DNA of 64,000 nucleotides from Nostocales cyanobacterium HT-58-2. GTDB taxonomy: Bacteria; Cyanobacteriota; Cyanobacteriia; Cyanobacteriales; Nostocaceae. The notes under the pieces are model-generated. The model was not told the DNA's origin, made no database searches, and saw nothing but the letters and a program-made list of their open reading frames with translations. Both the position numbers and the translations under genes were made by a program. Each line of letters starts with the position of its first letter. Within the stretch, counting starts at the first letter, position 1. Where the stretch lies: NCBI GenBank assembly GCA_002163975.1, contig CP019636.1:4963501-5027500 (forward strand). The letters run 5' to 3'. Below are positions 36,698 to 45,720 of the stretch, one piece after another.

Positions 36698-39142
36698 ATG
36701 TCTACCGAAGAAATCAGGGTTCGCGGTACTGTTCAAGGAGTGGGATTCCGCCCCACCGTGTATAGACTTGCAAAAGCCTACGGGTTGCAGGGTGAAGTTT
36801 GTAACGATGGTCAAGGTGTCTTAATTCGGGCATCGGGTTGTAAAGAATCTATAGACGAATTTGTCCAAAAATTACAGAAAGAGTGTCCCCCATTAGCGAG
36901 AATTGATGAAGTGACGCGCAAGCGTTACGAAGGCAAATCTACTTTTCAAGATTTTGTCATTTCTCACAGTGTCAGCAGCGCGGTAAAAACAGAAATTCCT
37001 CCCGATGCTGCCACTTGTCCAAAATGTAAAGCGGAAATCTTTGACCCCTTCAGTCGCTGGTACCGTTATCCCTTCACAAACTGTACTCATTGCGGTCCCC
37101 GCCTGAGTATCATTCGTGCAATTCCTTACGATCGCCACAACACAAGTATGGCTGCTTTTGCCATGTGTGCAGAGTGTGAAAAGGAATACAACGATGTCGA
37201 AAACCGACGTTTTCATGCCCAACCTGTAGCATGTCAGGTTTGTGGTCCTAAAGCTTGGTTAGAACGTTCTGATAGTAAACCAATTACGGCTCATATGTTT
37301 TCTATGCTAGACGATATTGATGCTGTTTGTACTCTGTTACAAAAAGGCGAGATTGTTGCCATAAAAGGACTAGGTGGATTTCATCTAGCTTGCGACGCCA
37401 CTCAAGAAACTGCTGTGCAAAAACTACGCCAACGTAAGCAGCGCAATCATAAGCCTTTTGCATTAATGGCGCGAGATATAGCAGTTATTGAACAGTACTG
37501 CACCCCCAGCGCCAAAGAAAGAGAATTACTGGAAAGTCCCACTGCGCCTGTTGTGTTAATTCAAGCGAAAGGCGGAGACGATGACGAAGAAAGGGGAAGT
37601 GGGAGAATACAATTCAAAATTCAAAATTCAAAATTCAAAATTCAAAATTCAAAACTCAAAACTCCTCCCCTAGCGCCTTCAGTCGCACCAGGGCAAAGCA
37701 CCTTAGGTTTCATGTTACCTTACACGCCGCTACATCACCTTATTCTCAGGCGCATGAATCACCCTGTTGTTTTCACAAGTGGCAATCTTTCTGATGAACC
37801 CCAATGTATTGATAATAATGAAGCACGTGAGAAGTTAGGAAAAATTGCTGACTATTTTCTTCTACACAATCGAGATATTGTTAACCGAGTTGATGATTCA
37901 GTCGTACGGGTTGTTGATGATAAAGTTCTAACAATCCGTCGTGCTAGAGGATATGCACCAACACCTATCAATTTACCACCTGGATTTGAAAGCGTTCCTT
38001 ACGTTTTAGCAATGGGCAGCGAGTTGAAAAATACTTTTTGTTTATTGCAACAGGGTAAAGCGATTTTGTCTCAACATATGGGAGATTTAGAAAGTGCAGA
38101 AACTTTCAAATCCTATCAAGATACCCTCAATTTATACTTAAATTTATTTGAGTATCAGCCAGAAGCTATTGCTATTGATTTACATCCTGAATATCTATCA
38201 ACAAAACTTGGTAAACAACTCGCAGATATCAATTGTCACGGTGACGGTAATACCGTGCCCATACTCCACATTCAACATCATCATGCCCATATTGCAGCCT
38301 GTATGGCAGAAAATGGTATACATATTAATTCACCACCTGTTTTAGGGATTGCATTAGATGGATTAGGTTATGGTGACGATGGAACACTGTGGGGCGGGGA
38401 ATTTTTACTAGCAGATTATCGCCATTTCAAGAGGTTAGCGACATTTAAACCAGTTGCAATGATTGGCGGAAAACAAGCAATGAAAGAACCTTGGCGTAAT
38501 ACCTATGCCCAATTAATATCTACCTTTGATTGGAATAACTTAAAACAGAAATACAAAGATTTAAAGATTTTAGAATTTCTAGAACAAAAGCCGCTTAAAC
38601 TTCTAAATCAGCTTATCGAAAAACAAATTAACTCTCCTCTATCTTCATCAGTAGGACGTTTATTTGATGCTGTTGCTGCAGCAATTGGTATTTGCCGAGA
38701 AGAATGTGGCTATGAAGGACAAGCAGCAATTGAAATGGAAGCTTTAGCTAATACCAGTATTTTAGATAATAAAGAAAATTTAAATTATTCTTTTAATTTT
38801 ATTATTTCAGATGATATTTATCATATAGATTCACATCCAATGTGGCAAGCCTTGCTCTATGATTTACAGCAGCGTACTCCTCAAGAAGTTATTGCTGCTA
38901 AATTTCATACAAGTTTAGCTCACGCCATTGTTGAAATGGTTGATAATCTACGTAAAAAAAATGATATTCATCAGGTTGTGCTAACAGGAGGAGTTTTTCA
39001 AAATAGTCTTCTGTTAGAACAAGTTACCAAACGTTTACAAGCATTAGGAATCAATGTACTAACTCACAATTTAGTTCCGCCCAATGATGGTGGTTTATCC
39101 TTGGGGCAAGCTGTTATTGCCGCTGCACAATTAATGAGTTAA
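36698..39142 (+). CDS. hypF: Carbamoyltransferase HypF (with heptamer-repeat insert)
   Basis: 814 residues, slightly longer than the usual 750-780. The acylphosphatase domain is at 1-90 (VRGTVQGVGFRPTVYRLA), then zinc fingers (CPKCKAEIFDP, CTHCGPR, CAECEKEY, CQVCGPK), a YrdC-like domain, and a Kae1-like domain (HHHAHIAACM, LALDGLGYGDDG, LTGGVFQN). It makes the thiocarbamate for the cyanide ligands on HypE. Around residues 305-322 a run of (ATTCAAA)n DNA is translated in frame as FKIQNSK repeats between conserved YrdC segments. The frame stays open, so the enzyme is probably functional. Confidence 0.95.
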   Translation: MSTEEIRVRGTVQGVGFRPTVYRLAKAYGLQGEVCNDGQGVLIRASGCKESIDEFVQKLQKECPPLARIDEVTRKRYEGKSTFQDFVISHSVSSAVKTEIPPDAATCPKCKAEIFDPFSRWYRYPFTNCTHCGPRLSIIRAIPYDRHNTSMAAFAMCAECEKEYNDVENRRFHAQPVACQVCGPKAWLERSDSKPITAHMFSMLDDIDAVCTLLQKGEIVAIKGLGGFHLACDATQETAVQKLRQRKQRNHKPFALMARDIAVIEQYCTPSAKERELLESPTAPVVLIQAKGGDDDEERGSGRIQFKIQNSKFKIQNSKLKTPPLAPSVAPGQSTLGFMLPYTPLHHLILRRMNHPVVFTSGNLSDEPQCIDNNEAREKLGKIADYFLLHNRDIVNRVDDSVVRVVDDKVLTIRRARGYAPTPINLPPGFESVPYVLAMGSELKNTFCLLQQGKAILSQHMGDLESAETFKSYQDTLNLYLNLFEYQPEAIAIDLHPEYLSTKLGKQLADINCHGDGNTVPILHIQHHHAHIAACMAENGIHINSPPVLGIALDGLGYGDDGTLWGGEFLLADYRHFKRLATFKPVAMIGGKQAMKEPWRNTYAQLISTFDWNNLKQKYKDLKILEFLEQKPLKLLNQLIEKQINSPLSSSVGRLFDAVAAAIGICREECGYEGQAAIEMEALANTSILDNKENLNYSFNFIISDDIYHIDSHPMWQALLYDLQQRTPQEVIAAKFHTSLAHAIVEMVDNLRKKNDIHQVVLTGGVFQNSLLLEQVTKRLQALGINVLTHNLVPPNDGGLSLGQAVIAAAQLMS
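37611..37663. repeat. Heptamer STRR inside hypF
   Basis: About seven copies of ATTCAAA, the last two changed to ACTCAAA. The 7-bp unit in groups of three gives a seven-residue peptide repeat (FKIQNSK). Such short tandemly repeated repetitive sequences are common in heterocystous cyanobacteria but mostly between genes. Confidence 0.9.
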
Positions 39143-39252
39143 TAACTACTATTTTTTAACTAATATTGGTTATTACTTATTAGTAAAAAATTGTTAGCAA
39201 AAAATAGTAATAATAGCTACTACAATAATATCAGAAAAAGAGAAAATTAGAA

Positions 39253-39510
39253 ATGTGTTTAGGAATTCCCGGTCAAATTATAGAAATAAGCAACGTTCAA
39301 CAAAAATTAGCTATTGTCAATGTTGGTGGTGTGAAACGTCAAATTAATATTGCTTGTATTGTTAATGAACAACATCCTGTTGAATCTTGTATAGGTGATT
39401 GGGTGTTAGTTCATGTTGGTTTTGCGATGAATCGAATTAACGAAAAAGAAGCTATAGAAACATTGCAACTCTTAGAAGAATTAGCAGAACTGGTTAGTCA
39501 TCAGCAGTAA
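39253..39510 (+). CDS. hypC: Hydrogenase maturation chaperone HypC
   Basis: 85 residues starting MCLGIPGQIIEI, with the essential N-terminal Cys2, followed by VNVGGVKRQINIACI and GDWVLVHVGFAMNRI. It carries the Fe(CN)2CO unit with HypD to HupL. It lies 110 bp after hypF and 45 bp before hypD. Confidence 0.96.
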   Translation: MCLGIPGQIIEISNVQQKLAIVNVGGVKRQINIACIVNEQHPVESCIGDWVLVHVGFAMNRINEKEAIETLQLLEELAELVSHQQ

Positions 39511-39555
39511 AAAGATTAACAATTAACAATTTAAAATTTTTCAGCATAATTTAAT

Positions 39556-40701
39556 ATGAAATACGTAGATGAATTTCGAGAACCTAGAAAAGCTGACACT
39601 TTACTTCGCGCCATTGATAAATTATCTCGACAGCTAAAAAAGCCTGTCAAAATCATGGAAGTGTGTGGCGGTCATACTCATTCTATTTTTAAGTATGGTA
39701 TTGAAGAAGTTTTACCCGAAGCAATTGAATTAATTCACGGTCCTGGTTGTCCCGTATGCGTCATGCCAAGGGGAAGGCTAGATGATGCCATCTCTATCTC
39801 TCAAAATCCTAACGTAATCTTTACCACCTTTGGGGATGCCATGCGAGTTCCTGGTTCTAAAACAAGCTTGTTGCAAGCCAAAGCACAAGGCGCGGACATT
39901 CGTATGGTTTATTCTCCTCTAGATAGCCTGCAAATTGCTAAGGAAAACCCTGATAAAGAAGTTGTATTCTTCGCTATAGGCTTTGAAACAACAGCCCCCA
40001 GCACAGCTTTAACTATCCTACAAGCAGCATCTGAAAAAATTCATAACTTCAGTATGTTTTGCAATCATGTCCTTGTGATTCCCGCCTTGCAAGCACTGTT
40101 AGAAAATCCAGATTTACAACTCGATGGATTTGTCGGTCCCGGTCATGTCAGCATAGTCATTGGTACTGAACCTTATAACTTTATCGCCCAAGAGTATCGA
40201 AAACCTATTGTAATTTCTGGCTTTGAACCTTTAGATATTATTCAATCTATTTGGATGGTATTGCAACAGATTGTAGAAAATCGTTGTGAAGTGGAAAATC
40301 AATATAACCGCTTGGTAGAGAAGCCAGGAAATCAGGTGGCGATCGCCGCGATGAATGAAGTTTTTGAACAGCGAGAAAGTTTTGAGTGGCGAGGTTTAGG
40401 GGAAATTCCCTATTCTGGATTCAAAATGCGTGCTGAATATGCGCAATTTGATGCAGAATTAAAATTTACCATTCCTAATCAAAAAGTCGCTGACCATAAA
40501 GCTTGTCAATGTGGAGAAATTCTCAAAGGAGTTTTAAAGCCTTGGCAATGCAAAGTCTTTGGGACAGCTTGCACTCCAGAAACACCGATTGGAACTTGTA
40601 TGGTTTCTTCTGAAGGTGCTTGTGCAGCTTACTACAAGTATGGTCGCTATTCTCACATTGCTAAAAATATGATACACGAGAAAGAAAAGGTAAGAGTATA
40701 A
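39556..40701 (+). CDS. hypD: Hydrogenase maturation Fe-S protein HypD
   Basis: 381 residues. MEVCGGHTHSIFKYGIEE and IHGPGCPVCVMPRGRLD are the conserved N-terminal motifs with the iron-binding Cys; FEPLDIIQSIWMVL follows. The C-terminal [4Fe-4S] cysteines lie in CQCGEILKG, KVFGTACTPETPIGTCMVS and EGACAAYY. It is the site where the Fe(CN)2CO moiety is assembled with HypC and HypE. Confidence 0.96.
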   Translation: MKYVDEFREPRKADTLLRAIDKLSRQLKKPVKIMEVCGGHTHSIFKYGIEEVLPEAIELIHGPGCPVCVMPRGRLDDAISISQNPNVIFTTFGDAMRVPGSKTSLLQAKAQGADIRMVYSPLDSLQIAKENPDKEVVFFAIGFETTAPSTALTILQAASEKIHNFSMFCNHVLVIPALQALLENPDLQLDGFVGPGHVSIVIGTEPYNFIAQEYRKPIVISGFEPLDIIQSIWMVLQQIVENRCEVENQYNRLVEKPGNQVAIAAMNEVFEQRESFEWRGLGEIPYSGFKMRAEYAQFDAELKFTIPNQKVADHKACQCGEILKGVLKPWQCKVFGTACTPETPIGTCMVSSEGACAAYYKYGRYSHIAKNMIHEKEKVRV

Positions 40702-40740
40702 AATATATCAAAAGCCTAACAAAATAATTGAGGAATTCAT

Positions 40741-40959
40741 ATGCCATGTGTCACTGTCCAAATTGCTAAGGGTGACTCTATTAAACTGAAGCGAAGACTG
40801 GCGCAAGCAGTCACTAACGCACTTGTTTCTACTTTGGAAACAAAGCCTGAATGGGTGACAGTTCACATTGATGAATTTGAACGGGAGAATTGGGCAGTTA
40901 AACGTGTACTCCATTCAGATAAGCATAGTGGTAAACATGATGAGAAAATACCAAGATAA
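40741..40959 (+). CDS. 4-oxalocrotonate tautomerase-like protein in hyp operon
   Basis: 72 residues. It begins MPCVTVQIAKGDS, with the Pro that becomes the catalytic N-terminal amine after Met removal, then KRRLAQAVTNALVSTL and WVTVHIDEF, the small tautomerase fold. It sits between hypD and hypE, as in Nostoc PCC 7120. Substrate unknown; conserved placement suggests a tie to hydrogenase maturation or a passenger gene. Confidence 0.85.
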   Translation: MPCVTVQIAKGDSIKLKRRLAQAVTNALVSTLETKPEWVTVHIDEFERENWAVKRVLHSDKHSGKHDEKIPR

Positions 40960-41108
40960 CGATTAGTTCATAGGAAAAACTCCGAAAAAAGTTGTCCAAC
41001 AGATCAAAGTGGCGGCAAAGGGATATCTATCAATAGTAAAAAGTCCATTTTAGTGCGTTACGCCGATGCTAACGCACTCATAAATACAATATCTAAATAA
41101 AATTTAGG

Positions 41109-42209
41109 ATGAATTCTTTCTCTAACTCAGCACAGAATTTTTTCTTTCAAAAAGTCGAACAAGTCCGCCGTCGTCGAGGTCAATTGCGAGATACTCATAT
41201 TACCCTTGCGCATGGTAGTGGTGGCAAAGCCATGCGTGATTTAATAGATGATATCTTTATCAAAAATTTTGACAATCCGACTCTTTCTCAATTAGAAGAC
41301 CAAGCCAGCTTTGATTTAGCAAGTCTTATGAAACAGGGAAATAGACTTGCTTTTACAACTGATTCTTATGTTGTAGACCCTTTATTTTTTCCAGGTGGTG
41401 ATATAGGAAAATTAGCCATCAATGGAACAGTAAATGATTTAGCAATGAGTGGTGCCAAACCGTTATATCTTAGCTGTAGTGTCATTTTAGAAGAAGGGCT
41501 GTCTGTAGAAAATTTGCGACGTGTTGCCGAAAGTATGCGCACAGCGACTCAAAAAGCTGGCGTACAAATTGTGACAGGTGACACGAAAGTTGTCCATCGC
41601 GGTGCGGCAGATAAATTGTTTATTAATACTTCTGGTATTGGTGTCATTCCAAAAGGAGTTGATATTGCTGCCCATAATATTCAACCAGGAGATGCAGTGA
41701 TTATTAATGGTGAATTGGGCAATCATGGCACAGCAATTTTAATTGCCCGTGGGGAATTAGCGTTAGAAACTGATATTGAAAGTGACTGTCAGCCGTTGAA
41801 TGATTTAGTTGAAACCATCCTCAATGTTTGTCCCAATATTCATGCTATGCGGGATGCAACACGCGGTGGTTTAGCCACAGTTTTAAATGAATTTGCTCTA
41901 AGTTCTAGTGTCGGAATTCGTTTAGATGAGGAGTCTATCCCAGTACGCGAAGAAGTCAAGGGTGTTTGCGAACTTTTAGGTTTAGATCCATTGTATCTGG
42001 CAAACGAAGGTAAATTTGTGGTCGTGGTAGGGCGCGAAAATGCTGACACTGTTTTATCAGCTATGAAATCTCACCCAGCCGGAAAAGATGCTTGTATTAT
42101 CGGTGAAGTTATTTCCTCACCTCCTGGCGTTGTCTTGTTAAAAACTATTTTTGGTGCTGAACGTATTGTTGATATGCTTGTTGGCGAACAGTTACCAAGA
42201 ATTTGTTAA
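41109..42209 (+). CDS. hypE: Hydrogenase maturation protein HypE
   Basis: 366 residues, PurM-like ATP-binding protein. ITLAHGSGGKAMRDLIDDIF near residue 35, FTTDSYVVDPLFFPGGDIGK and CDATRGG-like MRDATRGGLATVLNEFA are typical. It ends EQLPRIC, with the C-terminal Cys that accepts the carbamoyl group from HypF and is dehydrated to thiocyanate. A GTGCGTTA palindrome lies in the 150-bp gap before it. Confidence 0.96.
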   Translation: MNSFSNSAQNFFFQKVEQVRRRRGQLRDTHITLAHGSGGKAMRDLIDDIFIKNFDNPTLSQLEDQASFDLASLMKQGNRLAFTTDSYVVDPLFFPGGDIGKLAINGTVNDLAMSGAKPLYLSCSVILEEGLSVENLRRVAESMRTATQKAGVQIVTGDTKVVHRGAADKLFINTSGIGVIPKGVDIAAHNIQPGDAVIINGELGNHGTAILIARGELALETDIESDCQPLNDLVETILNVCPNIHAMRDATRGGLATVLNEFALSSSVGIRLDEESIPVREEVKGVCELLGLDPLYLANEGKFVVVVGRENADTVLSAMKSHPAGKDACIIGEVISSPPGVVLLKTIFGAERIVDMLVGEQLPRIC

Positions 42210-42230
42210 TACGAATTTATTATAAAATTT

Positions 42231-42572
42231 ATGCATGAATTAGGAATTACTCAAAATATTGTGGCAATTGTATCTGAATATGCCAATGGTATGAAAGTTA
42301 GAAGAGTATTATTAGAAATTGGTAAGCTTTCTGCTATTATGCCAGATGCAGTGAGATTTTGTTTTGATATTTGTACTCAAGGTACTGTTTTAGAAGGAGC
42401 AAATTTAGATATTTTGGAAATTTCAGGATTAGCAAAATGTCGTCAATGTGGTACTGAAATTCCTTTGGAAAAGCCTTTTGGAAGCTGTAAATGTGGTAGT
42501 GTGCGTTTGGATTTAGTCGCTGGAGAAGAACTGAAAATTAAGGAAATAGAACTAGAAGAAGTATGTGTGTAA
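42231..42572 (+). CDS. hypA: Nickel insertion protein HypA
   Basis: 113 residues starting MHELGITQNIV, with the nickel-binding MHE motif. A zinc site of CRQCG and CKCGS lies at about residues 73-90 (one CxxC pair is shortened to CKC). It delivers nickel to HupL with HypB. It begins 21 bp after hypE and overlaps hypB by 10 bp. Confidence 0.95.
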   Translation: MHELGITQNIVAIVSEYANGMKVRRVLLEIGKLSAIMPDAVRFCFDICTQGTVLEGANLDILEISGLAKCRQCGTEIPLEKPFGSCKCGSVRLDLVAGEELKIKEIELEEVCV

Positions 42573-43432
42573 CCTGTGGTTGTTCTGATGATGACGGAGT
42601 CAAAATTATCAATCCTCAAACCGATGAAGTTGCAACAATGAACTCTTCAAATGATACTCATCACCATCATACTCATACTTTACCGGATGGCACTGTCATC
42701 ACTCATTCCCATAGTCGAGACCATATCAGCGAAGCATCTCAAATTCATGCCAAGATGCATGGCACAACTCTTTCTTTAGAGCATGATATCTTGGCGAAAA
42801 ATAACCTGATAGCTGCTCAAAATCGAGGATGGTTCAAGGGTCGAAATATCCTCGCATTAAATCTTATGAGTTCTCCAGGGGCAGGAAAAACGACTCTTTT
42901 AACTCGAACTATCAATGATTTAAAGCATCAGTTGCCTATTAACGTTATTGAAGGCGACCAAGAAACCACGAACGATGCGAAAAAAATTCAAGAAACAGGT
43001 TGTAAGGTTGTCCAAATTAACACAGGAACAGGTTGTCATTTGGATGCAGCAATGGTGGAACGAGGGTTACAACAACTGAATCCACCCTTAGATTCTGTGG
43101 TGATGATTGAGAATGTTGGCAATCTTGTTTGTCCCGCTTTATTTGATTTAGGAGAACTTTTTAAAGTTGTCATTCTCTCTGTCACAGAAGGAGAAGATAA
43201 GCCAATCAAATACCCTCATATCTTCCGCAGTAGTCAGGTGATGATTCTGACGAAAATAGATTTGCTGCCTCACGTACAATTTGACGTTCAACATTGTATA
43301 GAATATGCCCAGCAGGTGAATCCCCAAATTCAAGTTTTTCAGGTTTCTGCACTAACAGGAACGGGATTAGAGAATTGGTATGAGTGGCTATCTAGCAAAG
43401 TAACGAATCTATCAACGTTAACTTCTGTATAG
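42563..43432 (+). CDS. hypB: Nickel incorporation GTPase HypB
   Basis: 289 residues. The N-terminal MCVTCGCSDDDG is the high-affinity metal motif. A His-rich stretch (HHHHTHTLPDGTVITHSHS) around residues 32-52 is a nickel store. The G domain has NLMSSPGAGKTTLLTR, VIEGDQETTNDA and ILTKIDLLPH. It is the last gene of the hyp operon, overlapping hypA. Confidence 0.96.
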   Translation: MCVTCGCSDDDGVKIINPQTDEVATMNSSNDTHHHHTHTLPDGTVITHSHSRDHISEASQIHAKMHGTTLSLEHDILAKNNLIAAQNRGWFKGRNILALNLMSSPGAGKTTLLTRTINDLKHQLPINVIEGDQETTNDAKKIQETGCKVVQINTGTGCHLDAAMVERGLQQLNPPLDSVVMIENVGNLVCPALFDLGELFKVVILSVTEGEDKPIKYPHIFRSSQVMILTKIDLLPHVQFDVQHCIEYAQQVNPQIQVFQVSALTGTGLENWYEWLSSKVTNLSTLTSV

Positions 43433-43459
43433 CTGGTATGCTAGTGCAAACAAAAGTTT

Positions 43460-44101
43460 TTGTACTTTCAATATCAGGAGCTGTTAGTAGCACAACGGCT
43501 TTACCCAAATCCTCGTGATTTTGAACAGGATACCCCAACACTTGAAGGGCAGGGTTTACCGCGAGTCTTTTGGATTTATCTGGGTGCTGTCGCACTTATT
43601 GCTACTGGGTATGCAGATTTTCCCCTCATTGCTTATCATCTCCAAAAAGAAGCCATAGCGACCGAGCAAACGATTCCCTTACTTTACGCTTTGGCTATGG
43701 GAGTTGATGCTATAGCCGCGTTGGTATTTGGGCGTCTTTTTGACCGTGCTGGCATTTCAATCCTCATCATTGCAGTTTTTCTGTCATTGATGTTTGCCCC
43801 GTTAGTTTTCTTAGGAAGTTCCAATCTTGCCCTTTTAGGAATGATTCTGTGGGGGATTGGTATGGGGGCACAGGAATCAATTTTGAAAGCTGCTGTCGCT
43901 GGGATGGTACCTATGGAAAAACGCGCTTCTGCTTACGGTACCTTCAGCGCTGGCTACGGTTTGGCTTGGTTTTTAGGGAGTGCCTTGATGGGGATATTAT
44001 ATGACCAATCAGTCAGCTTACTGGTTGTCTTTTCAGTCGTCATCCAATTTGCTGCTATTCCCATTTTATGGCTGGTAGGAAGGCACTCAAGAGCGTCATA
44101 A
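43460..44101 (+). pseudogene. MFS transporter, N-terminal half missing
   Basis: 213 residues corresponding only to the second half of a 12-helix major facilitator: about six membrane helices (VFWIYLGAVALIATGYADFP, LLGMILWGIGMGAQE) with RLFDRAGISIL between. The region before it has no helices and follows hypB by 28 bp, so the 5' half was probably deleted. Whether the fragment is still made is unknown. Confidence 0.7.
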
Positions 44102-44467
44102 CCAATCTCGATAAGCCGATATTTCATTCACGCTGATTTCAAACGGTGTCCCCTTACCAAATGGAGGATAGACGCGAATTCTGGCGCTACTGGCAAACCG
44201 TTCCAGCCTATTTCCAATTGGTGGAATATTGCTGACTATGTGCCAGTAGGTCACTATGTCAGGACAGTCAATGACCAGCATGAGATTGCCACCATCTGTC
44301 GTAATATACCACTGACAGCTAGATAACAATGCTCGCGTAATCTGGTCGCACGCTTCAAAAAAGCATCTGCCTGTGGAATGTTCGAGTTGCGATCGCAGTA
44401 TTCTATCAAGTTGCGTTGCCTCAGTTGAAGGCAAATCATCTGGAGGAAGAAAGGATCTATTTTTCAT
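44096..44467 (-). CDS. Conserved hypothetical protein, paralogue of 28.8 kb gene
   Basis: 123 residues starting MKNRSFLPPDD after GGAAGGGGTTGGT. The conserved text (LRSQLEHSTGRCFFEACD, SSCQWYIT, SSARIRVYPPFGKG, NEISAYRDWL) matches the gene at 28774-29145 throughout. It overlaps the end of the truncated MFS gene by 6 bp. No motif or membrane segment. Role unknown. Confidence 0.75.
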   Translation of the reverse strand: MKNRSFLPPDDLPSTEATQLDRILRSQLEHSTGRCFFEACDQITRALLSSCQWYITTDGGNLMLVIDCPDIVTYWHIVSNIPPIGNRLERFASSARIRVYPPFGKGTPFEISVNEISAYRDWL

Positions 44468-44523
44468 ACCAACCCCTTCCGGTTGTGGGTGAGTTTACAG
44501 GAAGTTTCGTTCACTACATATTC

Positions 44524-44889
44524 CTAAGTTGTGACCAATTGCAAATCCAACCATAGGCGCGGATATATGTGCTTAATCTTTGACATTGGATCGCGTAGTA
44601 GTCGCGTTGCATTAAGGAAAACAACTTGAACTAGCCCCATATTTTCTGCTATTTCTCTTAAAACTTCTTTGTGAGTTTGCAGATGGGGCATCATTTTTTC
44701 AGAGCAATAAATTCCTATGTATCGCAAGCGTTTAGGAGGTCGTCCCCAGTAAGAGGAAATAACTTTCACATAACAGTCGTCTAGTAATTCCCCTACTTTT
44801 GGGTAATAGTGATTGACGACCCTCATAAATTCTTTTGCTAGGATGTCTTCACTAATCATGACAAAAGATATTTTTGTAGGGATTGTCAC
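44524..44889 (-). CDS. Hypothetical protein
   Basis: 121 residues from a GTG, or 111 from the ATG giving MISEDILAKEFMRVVNHYY. It is soluble, with WGRPPKRLRYIGIYC in the middle and YPRLWLDLQLVTT at the end. No family recognised. It precedes the 44.1-kb gene by 56 bp and may be cotranscribed with it. Confidence 0.6.
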   Translation of the reverse strand: MTIPTKISFVMISEDILAKEFMRVVNHYYPKVGELLDDCYVKVISSYWGRPPKRLRYIGIYCSEKMMPHLQTHKEVLREIAENMGLVQVVFLNATRLLRDPMSKIKHIYPRLWLDLQLVTT

Positions 44890-45146
44890 ATGATTTAATA
44901 TAACATAAATTTGTTATATGAATATAACGATCTATCCTAAGTTATTATAAAATTAGGATTTAAATTTTGTATTTATATTCAAAAAAATAACTAAAAACGT
45001 AGAATAAGTCACATATATCCTACATTTTTAGTTATTTAGTAGATGCAAAAAATTAATGCTTAAAAGAAAATACAAATGACAATTAAAAAAAATTGCACTT
45101 CACTTGTATATATCCATTTGAGTTTTGAATTTCAACCTGTCATTCT

Positions 45147-45458
45147 TTATCGAGCATTACGCTCTGATACCAACACCTCTGCTACTAGGTGTGGTAAATC
45201 ACCAAGGTCAACATATCCGTCTGAACCACTTATCGGAGAAATAAATGTGTAATTTGGATCGCACGCTCCAGTATCGTAAACTTGGATATACCACCTATCA
45301 GGAAATCCTTCGACAGCCAGTTCCACAATATACCAACTTTGACCGATCAGGCTAGAGTTGACAATGACAAACCATTGTCTATCTTTTTCTAGGATATTCC
45401 AATCAGCCATGAGGAATTCTAACGCTATTTGTCCCGCGTCAGTTGCAGTCAATAACAT
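45147..45458 (-). CDS. Hypothetical protein, third gene of putative nif-linked operon
   Basis: 103 residues, soluble, with WFVIVNSSLIGQSWYIVELA and FPDRWYIQVYDTGACDP. A clear AAGGAG precedes the ATG and contains the stop region of the upstream gene, so the two are coupled. No known domain. The operon promoter region carries composite element C. Confidence 0.7.
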   Translation of the reverse strand: MLLTATDAGQIALEFLMADWNILEKDRQWFVIVNSSLIGQSWYIVELAVEGFPDRWYIQVYDTGACDPNYTFISPISGSDGYVDLGDLPHLVAEVLVSERNAR

Positions 45459-45461
45459 TAT

Positions 45462-45713
45462 TTACTCCTTTTTTGGAATCTCAGGATACAATCCCAATTG
45501 CTTAGATAGTTCACGTGCAATATGGATAAGAAACTGCGCACCATCTTGATTTCCTTGGTGTGCAAATCCAGTTGCTACTTGTAATACTGTCTGTATGAAG
45601 CCAGCATCAATTAATTCTGGTTGAGCTTCTAAAACTTCTGGTTCTTGACCATTGGGACAACGCAGTAGCTGGTCAATGAGATTGAAATACAAGTCTTGTC
45701 TTTGTTCTGTCAT
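45462..45713 (-). CDS. Small helical protein, second gene of putative nif-linked operon
   Basis: About 83 residues from ATG 45713 (MTEQRQDLYFNLIDQLLRC); a TTG six codons upstream overlaps the previous gene. The sequence (LRCPNGQEPEVLEAQPELID, FIQTVLQVATGFAHQGNQDG, AQFLIHIARELSKQLGL) looks like the helical N-terminal segment that precedes TPR/CHAT regions in larger cyanobacterial proteins, here standing alone. Function unknown. Confidence 0.7.
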   Translation of the reverse strand: MTEQRQDLYFNLIDQLLRCPNGQEPEVLEAQPELIDAGFIQTVLQVATGFAHQGNQDGAQFLIHIARELSKQLGLYPEIPKKE

Positions 45714-45720
45714 GGTTAGT

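Noticed and set aside
36698-39142. hypF as a pseudogene because of the repeat insert
   Set aside because: The frame is open through the insert and all catalytic motifs on both sides are intact.
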